From the NCBI RefSeq assembly GCF_000384475.1, contig NZ_ARWB01000001.1:3413039-3477038 (forward strand): a stretch of 64,000 nt of DNA, given 5' to 3'. Both the position numbers and the translations under genes were made by a program. Below, piece after piece: positions 8,455 to 17,160 of this stretch. This stretch comes from Methylopila sp. M107. Lineage in GTDB: Bacteria > Pseudomonadota > Alphaproteobacteria > Rhizobiales > Methylopilaceae. Every line of letters starts with the position of its first letter. Positions within the stretch are counted from its first letter, which is position 1. The notes under the pieces were generated by a model, which had not been told where the DNA came from, did not search any database, and saw only the letters and a list, made by a program, of their open reading frames with translations.

Positions 8455-9348
8455 ATGACGCCCGTATCCAATCCGCACGACACCGCCCGAATTCTGGTCG
8501 AGGCGCTGCCCTACATGCAGCGCTACGACAACGCGACCATCGTGGTGAAATACGGCGGCAACGCCATGGGCGACGCCGACGCGGCGCGCTGGTTCGCGCA
8601 GGACGTGGCGATCCTGAAGGAGGTCGGCATCAACCCCGTCGTGGTCCACGGCGGCGGTCCGCAGATCGGCAGGATGCTGGAGCGGCTGGGCATCAAGTCC
8701 GAGTTCAAGGCGGGCCTGCGCGTCACCGACGCCGACACCGTCGAGGTCGTCGAGATGATCCTCGCGGGCTCGATCAACAAGAACCTCGTCGCCTCGATCA
8801 ACGCCGAAGGCGGCCGCGCGATCGGGCTTTCGGGCAAGGACGGCGGGATGGTGACGGCGCGCAAGGTGACGCGCTCGATCATCGACCCCGCCACCGGGCG
8901 CCAGGAGGTGATCGACTTCGGCTTCGTCGGCGAGCCCGACAAGGTCGACCGCACCGTGCTCGACTGGGCGATTTCGTCGGACCAGATTCCGGTCGTCGCG
9001 CCGGTCGCCTCGGGCAGCGACGGCACGCAGACCTACAACGTCAACGCCGACACCTTCGCGGGCGCGATCGCGGGCGCCGTCGACGCCAAGCGCCTGCTGC
9101 TGCTGACCGACGTGCCGGGCGTGCTCGACAAGGACAAGAACCTGATCGACCAGCTGACCGTCGAGCAGGCGCGCGCGCTGATCGCCGACGGCACCATTTC
9201 GGGCGGCATGATCCCCAAGGTCGAAACCTGCATCTACGCGGTCGAGCGCGGCGTCGAAGGCGTCGTCATCCTCGACGGCAAGACCCCGCACGCGGTGCTG
9301 ATCGAGCTTCTGACCGAGGGCGGCGCCGGAACGCTGATCACGCGCTGA
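8455..9348 (+). CDS. argB: Acetylglutamate kinase
   Basis: A 297-residue amino-acid kinase catalysing the second step of arginine synthesis, phosphorylating N-acetyl-L-glutamate with ATP. The N-terminal lysine motif VVKYGGNAM, the glycine-rich HGGGPQIG, the arginine site in GLRVTDADT and the C-terminal [10 protein letters not shown] are all present. Length and the N-terminal helix match the arginine-inhibited hexameric type. The ATG at 8455 is the first in frame. Its stop overlaps the next gene (ATGA), so the two are translationally coupled. Ornithine from this pathway is the substrate of the decarboxylase encoded near 30 kb. Confidence 0.96.
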   Translation: MTPVSNPHDTARILVEALPYMQRYDNATIVVKYGGNAMGDADAARWFAQDVAILKEVGINPVVVHGGGPQIGRMLERLGIKSEFKAGLRVTDADTVEVVEMILAGSINKNLVASINAEGGRAIGLSGKDGGMVTARKVTRSIIDPATGRQEVIDFGFVGEPDKVDRTVLDWAISSDQIPVVAPVASGSDGTQTYNVNADTFAGAIAGAVDAKRLLLLTDVPGVLDKDKNLIDQLTVEQARALIADGTISGGMIPKVETCIYAVERGVEGVVILDGKTPHAVLIELLTEGGAGTLITR

Positions 9349-9692
9349 TGACCGTCATCCCGTTCAAGCGCCCGGAGCAGAAGAAGACCGCGCCCCCCGT
9401 CCAGACACGGCGGTCGCTCGGCGAGTTCGCGGGCGCCATGGCGCTGACGGGGCTGGTGTTCTTTCTGCTGCCGATGCTCTGGTCCGGATTTTCTATGCAG
9501 CTGCTGACGGTGGTCCATCTGCTGATCGCGGTGGTCTACTTCCAGCAGGGGCCGCGCATCGCGGCGGCGGTCTGGATCGCGCTGACGCTTCTCACCCTGG
9601 TCATCACCTCGGCGCCGTCGCCTGTCACCTACGCTCTGTGGCGCGGGCAGGTCGCGCTCGACGCCGGTCTCGCGCCGGCGGCGCCGAAGTGA
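9348..9692 (+). CDS. Small membrane protein coupled to argB
   Basis: A 114-residue protein with a basic N-terminal tail (residues 1-25) and three hydrophobic segments (about 28-47, 51-66 and 71-90). No family is recognised. It is translationally coupled to argB by an ATGA overlap, which supports it being a real gene. The C-terminal tail is short and Ala/Pro-rich. Function unknown. Confidence 0.6.
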   Translation: MTVIPFKRPEQKKTAPPVQTRRSLGEFAGAMALTGLVFFLLPMLWSGFSMQLLTVVHLLIAVVYFQQGPRIAAAVWIALTLLTLVITSAPSPVTYALWRGQVALDAGLAPAAPK

Positions 9693-9776
9693 CGGGGGCG
9701 CGAGCGTCGCAACGATTGGTTCACCATGTTGGCGCGACTCTGGACCACCTAGGCGAGCAGGTTCAGGCGGCGTTTC

Positions 9777-10538
9777 ATGACCATCATGCCCGATAGCGCG
9801 GACTTCACGCCCGTCGAGGAACACGCCCGCATCGCCGAGGCCAAGGGCTTCGACCATGTCGAGACCTGGGTGTTCGACCTCGACAACACGCTCTACCCGG
9901 CGTCGTCGCGGCTGTTCGACCAGATCGACGCCAAGATCACGGCCTATGTCATGGCCCGCACCGGCCTCGACGGCATGTCGGCCAAGGCGCTGCAGAAATT
10001 CTATTACCACCGGCACGGCACCACGCTGCGCGGGCTGATGGCCGAGGACGGGCTCGATCCGGACGATTTCCTCGCTTACGTCCACGACATCGACCATTCG
10101 GTCCTCGTGCCGGCGCCGGAGCTCGCGGTCGCGATCGCGCGGCTGCCGGGACGGCGCTTCGTGCTGACCAACGGATCGCGGCGGCACGCCGAGAGCGTCA
10201 TCGCGCGGCTCGGGGTCGCCGAGCTGTTCGAGGACGTGTTCGACATCGCCGCCGCTGGCTATGTGCCGAAGCCGGAGGCCGAGGCCTACCGGCTGTTTCT
10301 CGACCTCCACGGCATCGAGCCGGCCAAGGCCGCGATGTTCGAGGACCTGTCGAAGAACCTCGTGATCCCCCACGCGCTCGGGATGCGCACCGTGCTGGTG
10401 ACGCCGCTCGGCGGCGAGCCGGAGGGGCTGGAGCGGCTCGAGACCCCGGCCGACGCGGAGCCTGCGCCTTATGTCGACCACGTCACCGACGACCTTCCGG
10501 GTTTTTTGGCCGGACTGGCCTTGGTGGCCGCGGAATAA
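9777..10538 (+). CDS. HAD-superfamily pyrimidine 5'-nucleotidase
   Basis: A 253-residue cytoplasmic phosphatase of the HAD superfamily. Motif I is VFDLDNTLY (nucleophile D34, acid/base D36), motif II TNG, motif III lysine in VPKPEAEAY, and motif IV MFEDLSKN. The early segment NTLYPASSRLFDQID matches the pyrimidine 5'-nucleotidase (Sdt1/PynA-like) branch found beside argB in many Hyphomicrobiales. It likely dephosphorylates UMP/CMP or modified pyrimidine nucleotides. ATG at 9777 or 9786 are both possible; the first has a GGCGG sequence 7 bases upstream. It converges on the ThDP enzyme across an inverted repeat. Confidence 0.85.
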   Translation: MTIMPDSADFTPVEEHARIAEAKGFDHVETWVFDLDNTLYPASSRLFDQIDAKITAYVMARTGLDGMSAKALQKFYYHRHGTTLRGLMAEDGLDPDDFLAYVHDIDHSVLVPAPELAVAIARLPGRRFVLTNGSRRHAESVIARLGVAELFEDVFDIAAAGYVPKPEAEAYRLFLDLHGIEPAKAAMFEDLSKNLVIPHALGMRTVLVTPLGGEPEGLERLETPADAEPAPYVDHVTDDLPGFLAGLALVAAE

Positions 10539-10542
10539 ACTG

Positions 10543-10661
10543 CTTGTCCCGGCCTTGAGCCGGGACCCGGACGCGCTGAACAACCCAAACAAAGCGGCGC
10601 GTCGTCCGTAGTTTTTTGGTCGTCGTTGAGGCTCTGGGTCCCGGCTCGAGGCGGGGACAAG
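10543..10661. repeat. Dispersed inverted repeat, family A
   Basis: Two near-identical arms face each other: 10543-10568 (CTTGTCCCGG...GGGACCC) and 10636-10661 (GGGTCCCGGC...GGGACAAG). Each arm is itself a small hairpin. The same arm sequence recurs at 34802-34830. It fills the gap between two convergent genes and could fold into a bidirectional terminator-like structure, but there is no long T tract. Confidence 0.75.
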
Positions 10662-10672
10662 AGAAGGCCGCT

Positions 10673-12346
10673 TCATCGTCCCGCAGCTTCAGCCTCCGCG
10701 CGGGTCTTCGCGATCGTGGTCGACGGCGTGATCGCCTCCGGGTCCATCTTCACGTGGATCACCGCGGGGCGCCCGCAGGCCCGCGCGGCCGCGAAGGCTG
10801 GCGCGAACTCTCCGGCCCCGCCCACCGAAAACCCCTCCGCCCCGAACGCCCGCGCATAGGCGGCGAAATCCGGGTTCGTCAGGCCAGTGCCGAATGGCCG
10901 CCCCGGATACTCCCGCTCCTGATGCATGCGGATCGTGCCGTACTGGCCGTTGTCGAACACCAGCACGACAATCGCGAGATCGTATTGAACGGCCGTCGCG
11001 AGCTCCTGGCCCGTCATCAGAAAACAGCCGTCGCCGGCGAGCGCGACGACCTCGCGCTCCGGAAACAGCCGCTTGGCCGCGATCGCGCCGGGGACGCCGT
11101 AACCCATCGAGCCCGAGGTCGGGGCCGCCTGCGTGCCGTATCGCGTGACGCGGTGGAAGCGGTGGAACCAGCTCGAATAGTTGCCGGCGCCGTTCGTCAC
11201 GATCGCGGCCTCGGGAAGCGTCGCGAACGCCGCCATCACCTCGGCCATCTGCACCGCGCCGGGATGGGCGGGGACCGTCCCGCTCCAGCCGAGGTAGTCG
11301 TCATGCGCGCGGACCGTCTCTTCCGCCCATGCGACGCCTCCGGGGGGCGGCTGCACGGCTTCGAGCGACGCCGCGAAGGCGGCCGGCGAGGCGTTGAGGC
11401 CAAGCGCGGGCTGGTAAACCCGGCCGAGTTCCTCCGCGTCGGCATGGACATGCACAAGCGTCTGGCGCGGGGAGGGGACTTCGAGCGCCGTGTAGCCCTG
11501 ACTCGGGATCTCGGACAGCCGGCCACCGATCAGCAGGACGAGGTCGGCCTCCGTCACCCGCGCCAGCAGCTTCGGGTTCGGGCCGATTCCCAGATCGCCC
11601 GCGTAGCAGCGATGCGTCGCCCGAAACAGCATCTGGCGGCGAAACGTCGCCGCGACCGGCAGGTCGAAGCGCTCCGCAAAGCGGGTGAGGCGCGCGACCG
11701 CCGCTTCCGACCACCGACCGCCGCCGACGAGCGCGATCGGGCGCTTGGCCGCCCAGAGCAGCTTCTGCAGCTGCGCCATGTCGGCGAGGCCCGGCCACGT
11801 TTCGGCGGGGACGACGGGCGGGGCGTCCTCGACCTCGGCCCGGTCGATCAGCATGTCCTCGGGCAGCGCGATCACCACGGGTCCCGGTCGCCCCTGAGTC
11901 GCCGTGCGGATCGCGCGCGACAGCAGTTCGGGGATGCGGGCGGCGTCGTCGATCTCGACGACCCATTTGGCGATCGAGCCGAACACGGCGCGGTAGTCGA
12001 GCTCCTGGAACGCCTCGCGATCGCGAAAACCGCGTTCGACCTGTCCGACGAACAGGATCAGCGGCGTCCCATCCTGCGCCGCGACATGCACGCCGCTCAT
12101 GGCGTTGGCCGCGCCCGGTCCCCGCGTCGCGAAGCACAGGCCCGGCTTTCCGGTCAGCTTGGCCGAAGCGTCCGCCATCATCGACGCGCCGCCTTCGTGC
12201 CGGCAGACGACGAAGTCGAAGCTTTTCGCCCGCATCGCCTCGAGCACCGCGAGGTAGCTCTCGCCAGGCACGCCGAAGCCGGAGTTCAGGCCGTTCGCGA
12301 TCAGCCCGTCCACGAGAATCTCGGCGCCGGTGCGGGGAAGGAGCAT
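10673..12346 (-). CDS. Thiamine-diphosphate-dependent enzyme, acetolactate-synthase-like
   Basis: A 557-residue three-domain ThDP enzyme. The N-terminal Pyr domain has the activating glutamate in GVPGESYLAVLEAM, the central domain resembles the FAD/nucleotide domain of acetolactate synthases, and the C-terminal PP domain has the Mg/ThDP motif GDGCFLMTGQ followed by VFDNGQYGTIRMHQ. A start at ATG 12346 places the Pyr domain at the N-terminus; upstream residues in the same frame are low-complexity. There is no small regulatory subunit gene nearby, and argB-type amino-acid genes are on the other strand, so this is probably not the main IlvB. Other 2-oxoacid decarboxylases or carboligases are possible. 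Confidence 0.85.
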   Translation of the reverse strand: MLLPRTGAEILVDGLIANGLNSGFGVPGESYLAVLEAMRAKSFDFVVCRHEGGASMMADASAKLTGKPGLCFATRGPGAANAMSGVHVAAQDGTPLILFVGQVERGFRDREAFQELDYRAVFGSIAKWVVEIDDAARIPELLSRAIRTATQGRPGPVVIALPEDMLIDRAEVEDAPPVVPAETWPGLADMAQLQKLLWAAKRPIALVGGGRWSEAAVARLTRFAERFDLPVAATFRRQMLFRATHRCYAGDLGIGPNPKLLARVTEADLVLLIGGRLSEIPSQGYTALEVPSPRQTLVHVHADAEELGRVYQPALGLNASPAAFAASLEAVQPPPGGVAWAEETVRAHDDYLGWSGTVPAHPGAVQMAEVMAAFATLPEAAIVTNGAGNYSSWFHRFHRVTRYGTQAAPTSGSMGYGVPGAIAAKRLFPEREVVALAGDGCFLMTGQELATAVQYDLAIVVLVFDNGQYGTIRMHQEREYPGRPFGTGLTNPDFAAYARAFGAEGFSVGGAGEFAPAFAAARACGRPAVIHVKMDPEAITPSTTIAKTRAEAEAAGR

Positions 12347-13288
12347 GCGAAGATCCCGTTGTTGTCTTGAGTTGCGGCCATGCGCGCCGGGTCGACCGGA
12401 AAGCATACACCCTGCGCGGCGCCGCCGCCCGGATCCTCCTCCGTGCGGCACGCACGGGGGAGGGGGACCGCGCGGCACGCGCGGTGGAGGGGGCGGAGCG
12501 TAGGGCGCGACGGTTTAACGCCCCCCGCCGCGCGCGTATTGCGCCTGTCGATGGAGCGGCGGCGCGAGGCCGCCCCCTCCACCATGCTGGCGCATGGTCC
12601 CCCTCCCCCGCTTCGCGGAGGAGGATCGAGGGCGCGCCTTTTCGTTCGCCGGCTCGATCTCGCCGTCGTCGTCATGGCCTGCGATGTCAGACAGCGCATG
12701 CGAGAAGCAGGAAGGCGCGGAACGCCAGGCCACCGCTCATTCCGTAGTTTTCGGATAACCGGTCGCCCGGCGCCCCGCGCGCGGCGTTTCGCATCGGCTG
12801 CAGAAGCCGCGCTCCGACGTCGGGCGAACCGTCGGTCCGGGGACTAACCCGGGTTCCGGTCCCATTGCGGCGACTTGGCGGGTCCGGACATCCTTTCGGG
12901 ACGTCGGCCCGGCAGTTTCGCCTCCCGTCGCGTTACGGCCCACTGAAGGGCGGCCCCGTCTTCACAGGGCGGGCGGCCAGTTTCACGCCGGGCGATCTCA
13001 TCGATCTCACCCGCCAAGCCCGAAGGCGAAGCGGTCGAGACCGCGCATCTTGCCCGACGCCGCAGTCCGACGTCCCGCGGCCGAAGCTCCGGTGCTTCCA
13101 GCCGCTGGCGCCGCCCTCTCCCCGCATGGCCGGCCGGTACCGATCACGCCTTCCCGAAGGAAAGAGGTGATCAAAAAAGAACATAGGATAAAAATCTTAT
13201 CAAGGAAATTATGCCAAATGGCGTCCGGATCGTCCTCGCAGCCGATCGTCGCCGTGCGGCGCGGACGCCGCTGCGGAATCGGCCGCGG
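12347..13288. other. Long non-coding stretch (942 bases)
   Basis: No convincing gene lies here: the open frames are Arg/Pro-rich antisense-type translations without recognisable domains or start signals. It holds the nested inverted repeat at 12434-12625 and an AT-rich pocket near 13165-13215, unusual for this chromosome. No tRNA or known riboswitch could be recognised by eye. Confidence 0.55.
12434..12625. repeat. Large nested inverted repeat, family C
   Basis: The left arm (12434-12496) and right arm (12570-12625) are reverse complements over three conserved blocks: TCCTCCTCCG, CGGGGGAGGGGGACC and GGTGGAGGGGGCGG. Between the blocks each arm carries different short hairpin tips (for example GCGCGGCACGCGC on the left and ATGCGCCAGCAT on the right), so the tips have changed while the stems are kept. 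The end block recurs in the hairpin at 33669-33717. Confidence 0.75.
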
Positions 13289-14080
13289 TCAGCCGTTCGG
13301 GTCGGGCGCGATCTCGACCGGCACGCGGGACAGGAACAGACGGCGGACGGCGCGGGGCAGCATCCGGCCGACGCGGATCGCCGCCACGATCTGCCACGGG
13401 AAGGCGATCACCGGCTTACCGGCGTCGATCTTGCGGCGGATCAGTTTCGCCGCTTCGTCGGCCGTCATCTCGAAGGGTTTTGGGCCGAGATAGCGCGCGC
13501 TCATGTCGCTCGTGACGAAACCGGGGCAGATCACGCTGACCGAAATCCCGTCCGGCGCCAGGAAGTCGCCGAGCGCCTCGCCCCAGGCGAACACGCCGGC
13601 CTTGGAGGCCGAATAGGCCGCGGTGTCGCCGACAGGCTGCAGCGCCGCGAGCGAACTCATGATCGCGATCCGGCCCTTCTTTCGGGCGCGCATCGGATCG
13701 ACCAGCGGCGTGACGGTCGCGACCGCGCCCTCAAGGTTGATGCGCAGCTGCCGCTGTGCGGTCGCGAAGGTCTCGAAACCGCGTCCCTGTTCCAGTCCGC
13801 CCGAGACCCCGGCGTTCGCGATCACCAGGTCGACGGGGTTTTTCGTTTCGAAAGCGAGGATCGCGGCGGCGAGCCGCTCCGTGTCGGTCACGTCGACGCC
13901 GGCGGTCTCGACGGTCGCGCCCTTGGCGACGCACTCGGCCGCAACCGTTTCGAGCCTTGCGACGTCGCGCCCGATGAGCAGCATTGCGACGCCGGGGCCG
14001 GCATAGACGCGCGCAAGCGCCGCGCCGATGCCTCGTCCTGCGCCCGTCAGGACGACGGAGGTCGGTTCGGCCACGCTCAC
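13289..14080 (-). CDS. Short-chain dehydrogenase/reductase
   Basis: A 263-residue classical SDR. The cofactor loop is TGAGRGIG (residues about 10-17), the central NAG motif is IANAGVSGG, and the active-site Ser and Tyr-X3-Lys lie in SSLAALQPVGDTAAYSASKAG. A basic residue pattern after strand 2 (IGRDVARLE) suggests NADP(H). The GTG at 14080 overlaps the stop of the upstream KpsS-like gene (GTGA), which fixes the start and shows one operon. An export-locus role, such as modifying a sugar or lipid precursor for capsule, is inference only; the exact substrate is unknown. The C-terminal 40 residues are basic and amphipathic. Confidence 0.85.
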   Translation of the reverse strand: MSVAEPTSVVLTGAGRGIGAALARVYAGPGVAMLLIGRDVARLETVAAECVAKGATVETAGVDVTDTERLAAAILAFETKNPVDLVIANAGVSGGLEQGRGFETFATAQRQLRINLEGAVATVTPLVDPMRARKKGRIAIMSSLAALQPVGDTAAYSASKAGVFAWGEALGDFLAPDGISVSVICPGFVTSDMSARYLGPKPFEMTADEAAKLIRRKIDAGKPVIAFPWQIVAAIRVGRMLPRAVRRLFLSRVPVEIAPDPNG

Positions 14081-15396
14081 TCGCCGGGTACGGCCGACCG
14101 GGCCACGCGATAGGCGCGCCCGTCGCTCCATTCGAGCGCGACGGCGCGGGATTGCCCGATGGGCGCGAGCTTGACGAGGCGCGCCACCGCGTTGTCGACC
14201 CCGATCGCGATCGCCTCGCGCGAATAGAAGCCGCCGTTCAGCTGGGTGCGGGCGTCCACGACCTTGCGGAAGTTCCGGACCATCGCCGGATCGGGATTGG
14301 TCGGGTCGTTCCAGAACGTCTCCAGCGTGCCCTGATGGGTCAGGCCCTCGATGTCGTAGATCGCCTGGCCGAGCGCGACGGTCGGGCGGCCGCGGTCGAT
14401 CGCCATCGTGCCCATCGTCGAGTTCACCACGACGACGCCGGCCGCGCCGTCGACCAGCGCCTCGCCGTCGCCGCCGTCGATGTAGAGCAGACGTTCGCCG
14501 AGGTTCGTCGCCTGGGCCGTGGCGTTGGTGATGCGGCGGCGGTTGACCAGCCCGTTGTCCAGCGGATGCAGCTTCACCACCAGCCGCGCATTGGCCGGCG
14601 CGTGCGCCGCAAACGAGCGCGCGACGAGGTTCACCACCTCGGTCATCGAACTGAACGGCGAATGCAGGCGGATCTGGTAGTCGCTGTCGAGCTGCAACGG
14701 CAGCAGGAAGTAGGGCGCCTTCGACTTGCGCAGGGATTTCTCGACGTCTTCGGCGCGCTTCGCCTCGGCGTCGCCGCGGATCTTCCTTCCGACCCAGCCG
14801 GCGTACTCAACCAGGCAGTGGTTCGGGCGATAGCGGCGGTAGAACGGATAGAGATAGGGCACGAAGGTGTTGCTCAGATTGTAGAGCACGTCCCAGAGGG
14901 TGCGGGCGCGCATGTCGCCATGGATCGGCTGCGGCTCCGCGATGTCGGGGAGTTCGCTCGCCATGCGCTCGAGCGTCTGCGGATCGCGCGGCAGGCCGGA
15001 GAAGCCGTTGACCCCGCCTTCCTCCATCGTGATCCAGTGCGGGCGGAAATAGCCTTCCTCGAACACGTGGACGTTGACGCCCCGAAGCTGCGCGGTGGCG
15101 ATCGCGACGCGATGATAGGGCCGCCCGTCGCCGAACAGCACGAGGTCGGTGACGCCGCGCTCGTCAAGGAACTTCGACAGGAAGCCCCGCCAGTTGTGGA
15201 ACCGGCCGCGATAGTCGACCGCGCCGGGGATGTTCCAGAAGAGCCGGTCGCCGAGATTGAGGTTGATGCGCGCGACGCCGTAGCCCTGCGACCTCAGCGA
15301 CTCTCCGAGCCTGACGAAGAACGGCGATGCGAGCCCTTGGAGAAATAGGAAGGTGCGGCCGGGCCGCGATCCGATCTGCTCCGCTCCGTCGCTCAT
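14077..15396 (-). CDS. Capsule polysaccharide biosynthesis protein, KpsS-like
   Basis: A 439-residue cytoplasmic glycosyltransferase of the capsule KpsS/LipB family, which adds Kdo residues to the phosphatidylglycerol anchor of group 2-type capsules. Recognisable segments include RTFLFLQGLASPFFVRLGESL at the N-terminus, the FGDGRPYH loop, HVFEEGYFRPHWITMEEGGVNG, KLHPLDNG and VVVNSTMGTMAIDRGRPTVAL. These are typical of the family and include acidic and His residues near the sugar-nucleotide site. The ATG at 15396 begins just before the conserved N-terminal strand. It is divergent from the KpsC-like gene and overlaps the downstream SDR. Confidence 0.88.
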   Translation of the reverse strand: MSDGAEQIGSRPGRTFLFLQGLASPFFVRLGESLRSQGYGVARINLNLGDRLFWNIPGAVDYRGRFHNWRGFLSKFLDERGVTDLVLFGDGRPYHRVAIATAQLRGVNVHVFEEGYFRPHWITMEEGGVNGFSGLPRDPQTLERMASELPDIAEPQPIHGDMRARTLWDVLYNLSNTFVPYLYPFYRRYRPNHCLVEYAGWVGRKIRGDAEAKRAEDVEKSLRKSKAPYFLLPLQLDSDYQIRLHSPFSSMTEVVNLVARSFAAHAPANARLVVKLHPLDNGLVNRRRITNATAQATNLGERLLYIDGGDGEALVDGAAGVVVVNSTMGTMAIDRGRPTVALGQAIYDIEGLTHQGTLETFWNDPTNPDPAMVRNFRKVVDARTQLNGGFYSREAIAIGVDNAVARLVKLAPIGQSRAVALEWSDGRAYRVARSAVPGE

Positions 15397-15513
15397 GCAC
15401 AAATACCCCCTCGGGCGACGCAATGTCGCGCGACCTGATTCGGCCCGCCCCCACGCGCCCTCTGTCCGACGGCAAGACACGCGCCGCCTCGACAGTGTAG
15501 GTCTTTCAGGGCG

Positions 15514-17160
15514 TTGCATTGGCCAACCAGCGCAATTAGCGCTCACCACGGCGACGTCACGAAGCGACCTTGGACCAGTCTTTTGAACCACACGCCTGAA
15601 AAAGTGGCAATCGTTTCGCGACGACTGCGTGGTCGAGACGCAGATGTCGCGGCGATCGCAGGGGTCCATGCAACAAGCAGGCCGAGTAAACACATCGAAA
15701 TTGTGGGGGTATTCACCACCGAGGGCGACCCCCGCCAAGCCGCAGCCCGCGCCCTGGCGAGCCGGCAAAGCGTCCCGCTGACAATTCTCTCCACAAATAC
15801 TATCAGATTACCTTGTTTAGACGAGGCCGGGCGCCCGCTGAGCTATCGCGTCACCGGCGGAGCGGCGGAGCGGCGGGATCCCGGCGCCTCCGCGGACGCC
15901 CTCCGCCGCGCGCTCTCCGGACTGATCGCCGCCGCTGGCCCGGCGGACCTCGTGCTGCCGGCGGGATTCGATCCGGAGGACCCCGCAATCGTCTGGCTCG
16001 ATCCTTATCGGCGCAAGGTCGTCACGGCGTGGCGCGGAATCGAAATCGCCGGCGACGTCCTGCGGCATCGGGCCCGGACGGCGCGGCGCGCCTTCGCGGT
16101 CGGCGTCACCGGCTGGAAGCGCCCGATCGTCACCGCGTTCCTCGACGGCCCCAACGGCCCGCCGCATTTCACGCGAGATCCGGAAGAGGCCGCGCGCGCC
16201 GCGAAGGCTGCTTCCGGCCGGGTCGTGGCCTGGGCGTCGCGGCGGATCGAGGGCGCGGAGGCCGCCGCGCAGGCGCAAGGCGCGCCGTTCGGCCGGCTGG
16301 AGGACGGGTTCGTCCGCTCGGTTGGGCTCGGCTCGGCCTTCGTCGCGCCGCTCTCGCTCGTGCTCGACGAGAGCGGCGTCTACTACGACCCCTCGCGGCC
16401 GAGCGACCTCGAGACGATCCTGAACGCGGCCGAAATCCCGCCGGACCTCATCGCGCGCGCGGCGGCGCTGCGCGGGCGGCTCGTGGCGGAGAGCCTCACG
16501 AAGTACAATGTCGGATCCCCGAGCGCGCCGGTCGTCCCTCAGGGCGCCTTTGGCGTGCTGGTGCCCGGGCAGGTGGAGGACGACGCCTCGATCCTGAAAG
16601 GGGCCGGCGCCGTGCGCACCAACCGGGACCTGCTCGCCGCCGTCCGCGCCCGCCGTCCGGACGCCTTCATCGTCTACAAGCCCCATCCCGACGTCGTCGC
16701 GGGCTACAGGGTCGGCGCCGTCGACGACGCGGCCCTCAAGACCCTCGCCGACGCCGTGGTGGTCGGCGGATCGATCGCGCCGCTTTACGCCGAATGCCGC
16801 GCGGTCGAGACGATGACGTCGCTCTCGGGGTTCGAGGCGCTCTTGCGCGGGCTGGAGGTCACGACCCACGGCCAGCCGTTCTACGCCGGCTGGGGGCTGA
16901 CGGAAGATCTGGCGCCGCATTCGCGCCGAGGGCGGGCGCGCACGCTCGACGAGCTCGTCGCGGCGGCGCTCATCCTCTATCCGCTCTATTGCGACCCGGA
17001 AACGCGCCTGCCATGCGGCCCGGAATCCGCGCTCGACAGGCTCGTCGAGCAGCGCGCTCTCGCGGCCGCGCCGACGGGAAGGCTGGCCGCCAGGCTTCGC
17101 CACGCCTATGCGCTGACGCGCCATCGGCTGCTCGGGCCGATCGCCCGGAGACTGCCTTGA
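15514..17160 (+). CDS. Capsule polysaccharide biosynthesis protein, KpsC-like (single module)
   Basis: KpsC-type Kdo transferases usually have two related modules; here one module is clear (about residues 190-530): RAFAVGVTGWKRPIV, EDGFVRSVGLGSAF, LSLVLDESGVYYDPSRPSDLE, YKPHPDVVAGYR, SLSGFEALLRGLEV and PFYAGWGLTED. The N-terminal part has little recognisable similarity and the first 100 codons (15514-15830) are AT-richer than the rest, so the true start is doubtful: TTG 15514, GTG 15604 or a later GTG are all possible. It is divergent from the KpsS-like gene and its stop overlaps the next gene (TTGA). Partner enzymes for chain synthesis and ABC export are not in the window. Confidence 0.82.
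   Translation: MHWPTSAISAHHGDVTKRPWTSLLNHTPEKVAIVSRRLRGRDADVAAIAGVHATSRPSKHIEIVGVFTTEGDPRQAAARALASRQSVPLTILSTNTIRLPCLDEAGRPLSYRVTGGAAERRDPGASADALRRALSGLIAAAGPADLVLPAGFDPEDPAIVWLDPYRRKVVTAWRGIEIAGDVLRHRARTARRAFAVGVTGWKRPIVTAFLDGPNGPPHFTRDPEEAARAAKAASGRVVAWASRRIEGAEAAAQAQGAPFGRLEDGFVRSVGLGSAFVAPLSLVLDESGVYYDPSRPSDLETILNAAEIPPDLIARAAALRGRLVAESLTKYNVGSPSAPVVPQGAFGVLVPGQVEDDASILKGAGAVRTNRDLLAAVRARRPDAFIVYKPHPDVVAGYRVGAVDDAALKTLADAVVVGGSIAPLYAECRAVETMTSLSGFEALLRGLEVTTHGQPFYAGWGLTEDLAPHSRRGRARTLDELVAAALILYPLYCDPETRLPCGPESALDRLVEQRALAAAPTGRLAARLRHAYALTRHRLLGPIARRLP

Noticed and set aside
12865-13170. Short open frames in the long gap before the SDR gene
   Set aside because: They lack start signals, hydrophobic patterns or known motifs and overlap each other in several frames; treated as non-coding.
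15813-17156. Continuous open frame running from inside the KpsC-like gene into the sulfatase-fold gene
   Set aside because: The part before 17157 is an out-of-frame reading of the KpsC-like gene with no similarity to the fold; the real protein starts at the TTG overlapping the KpsC stop.
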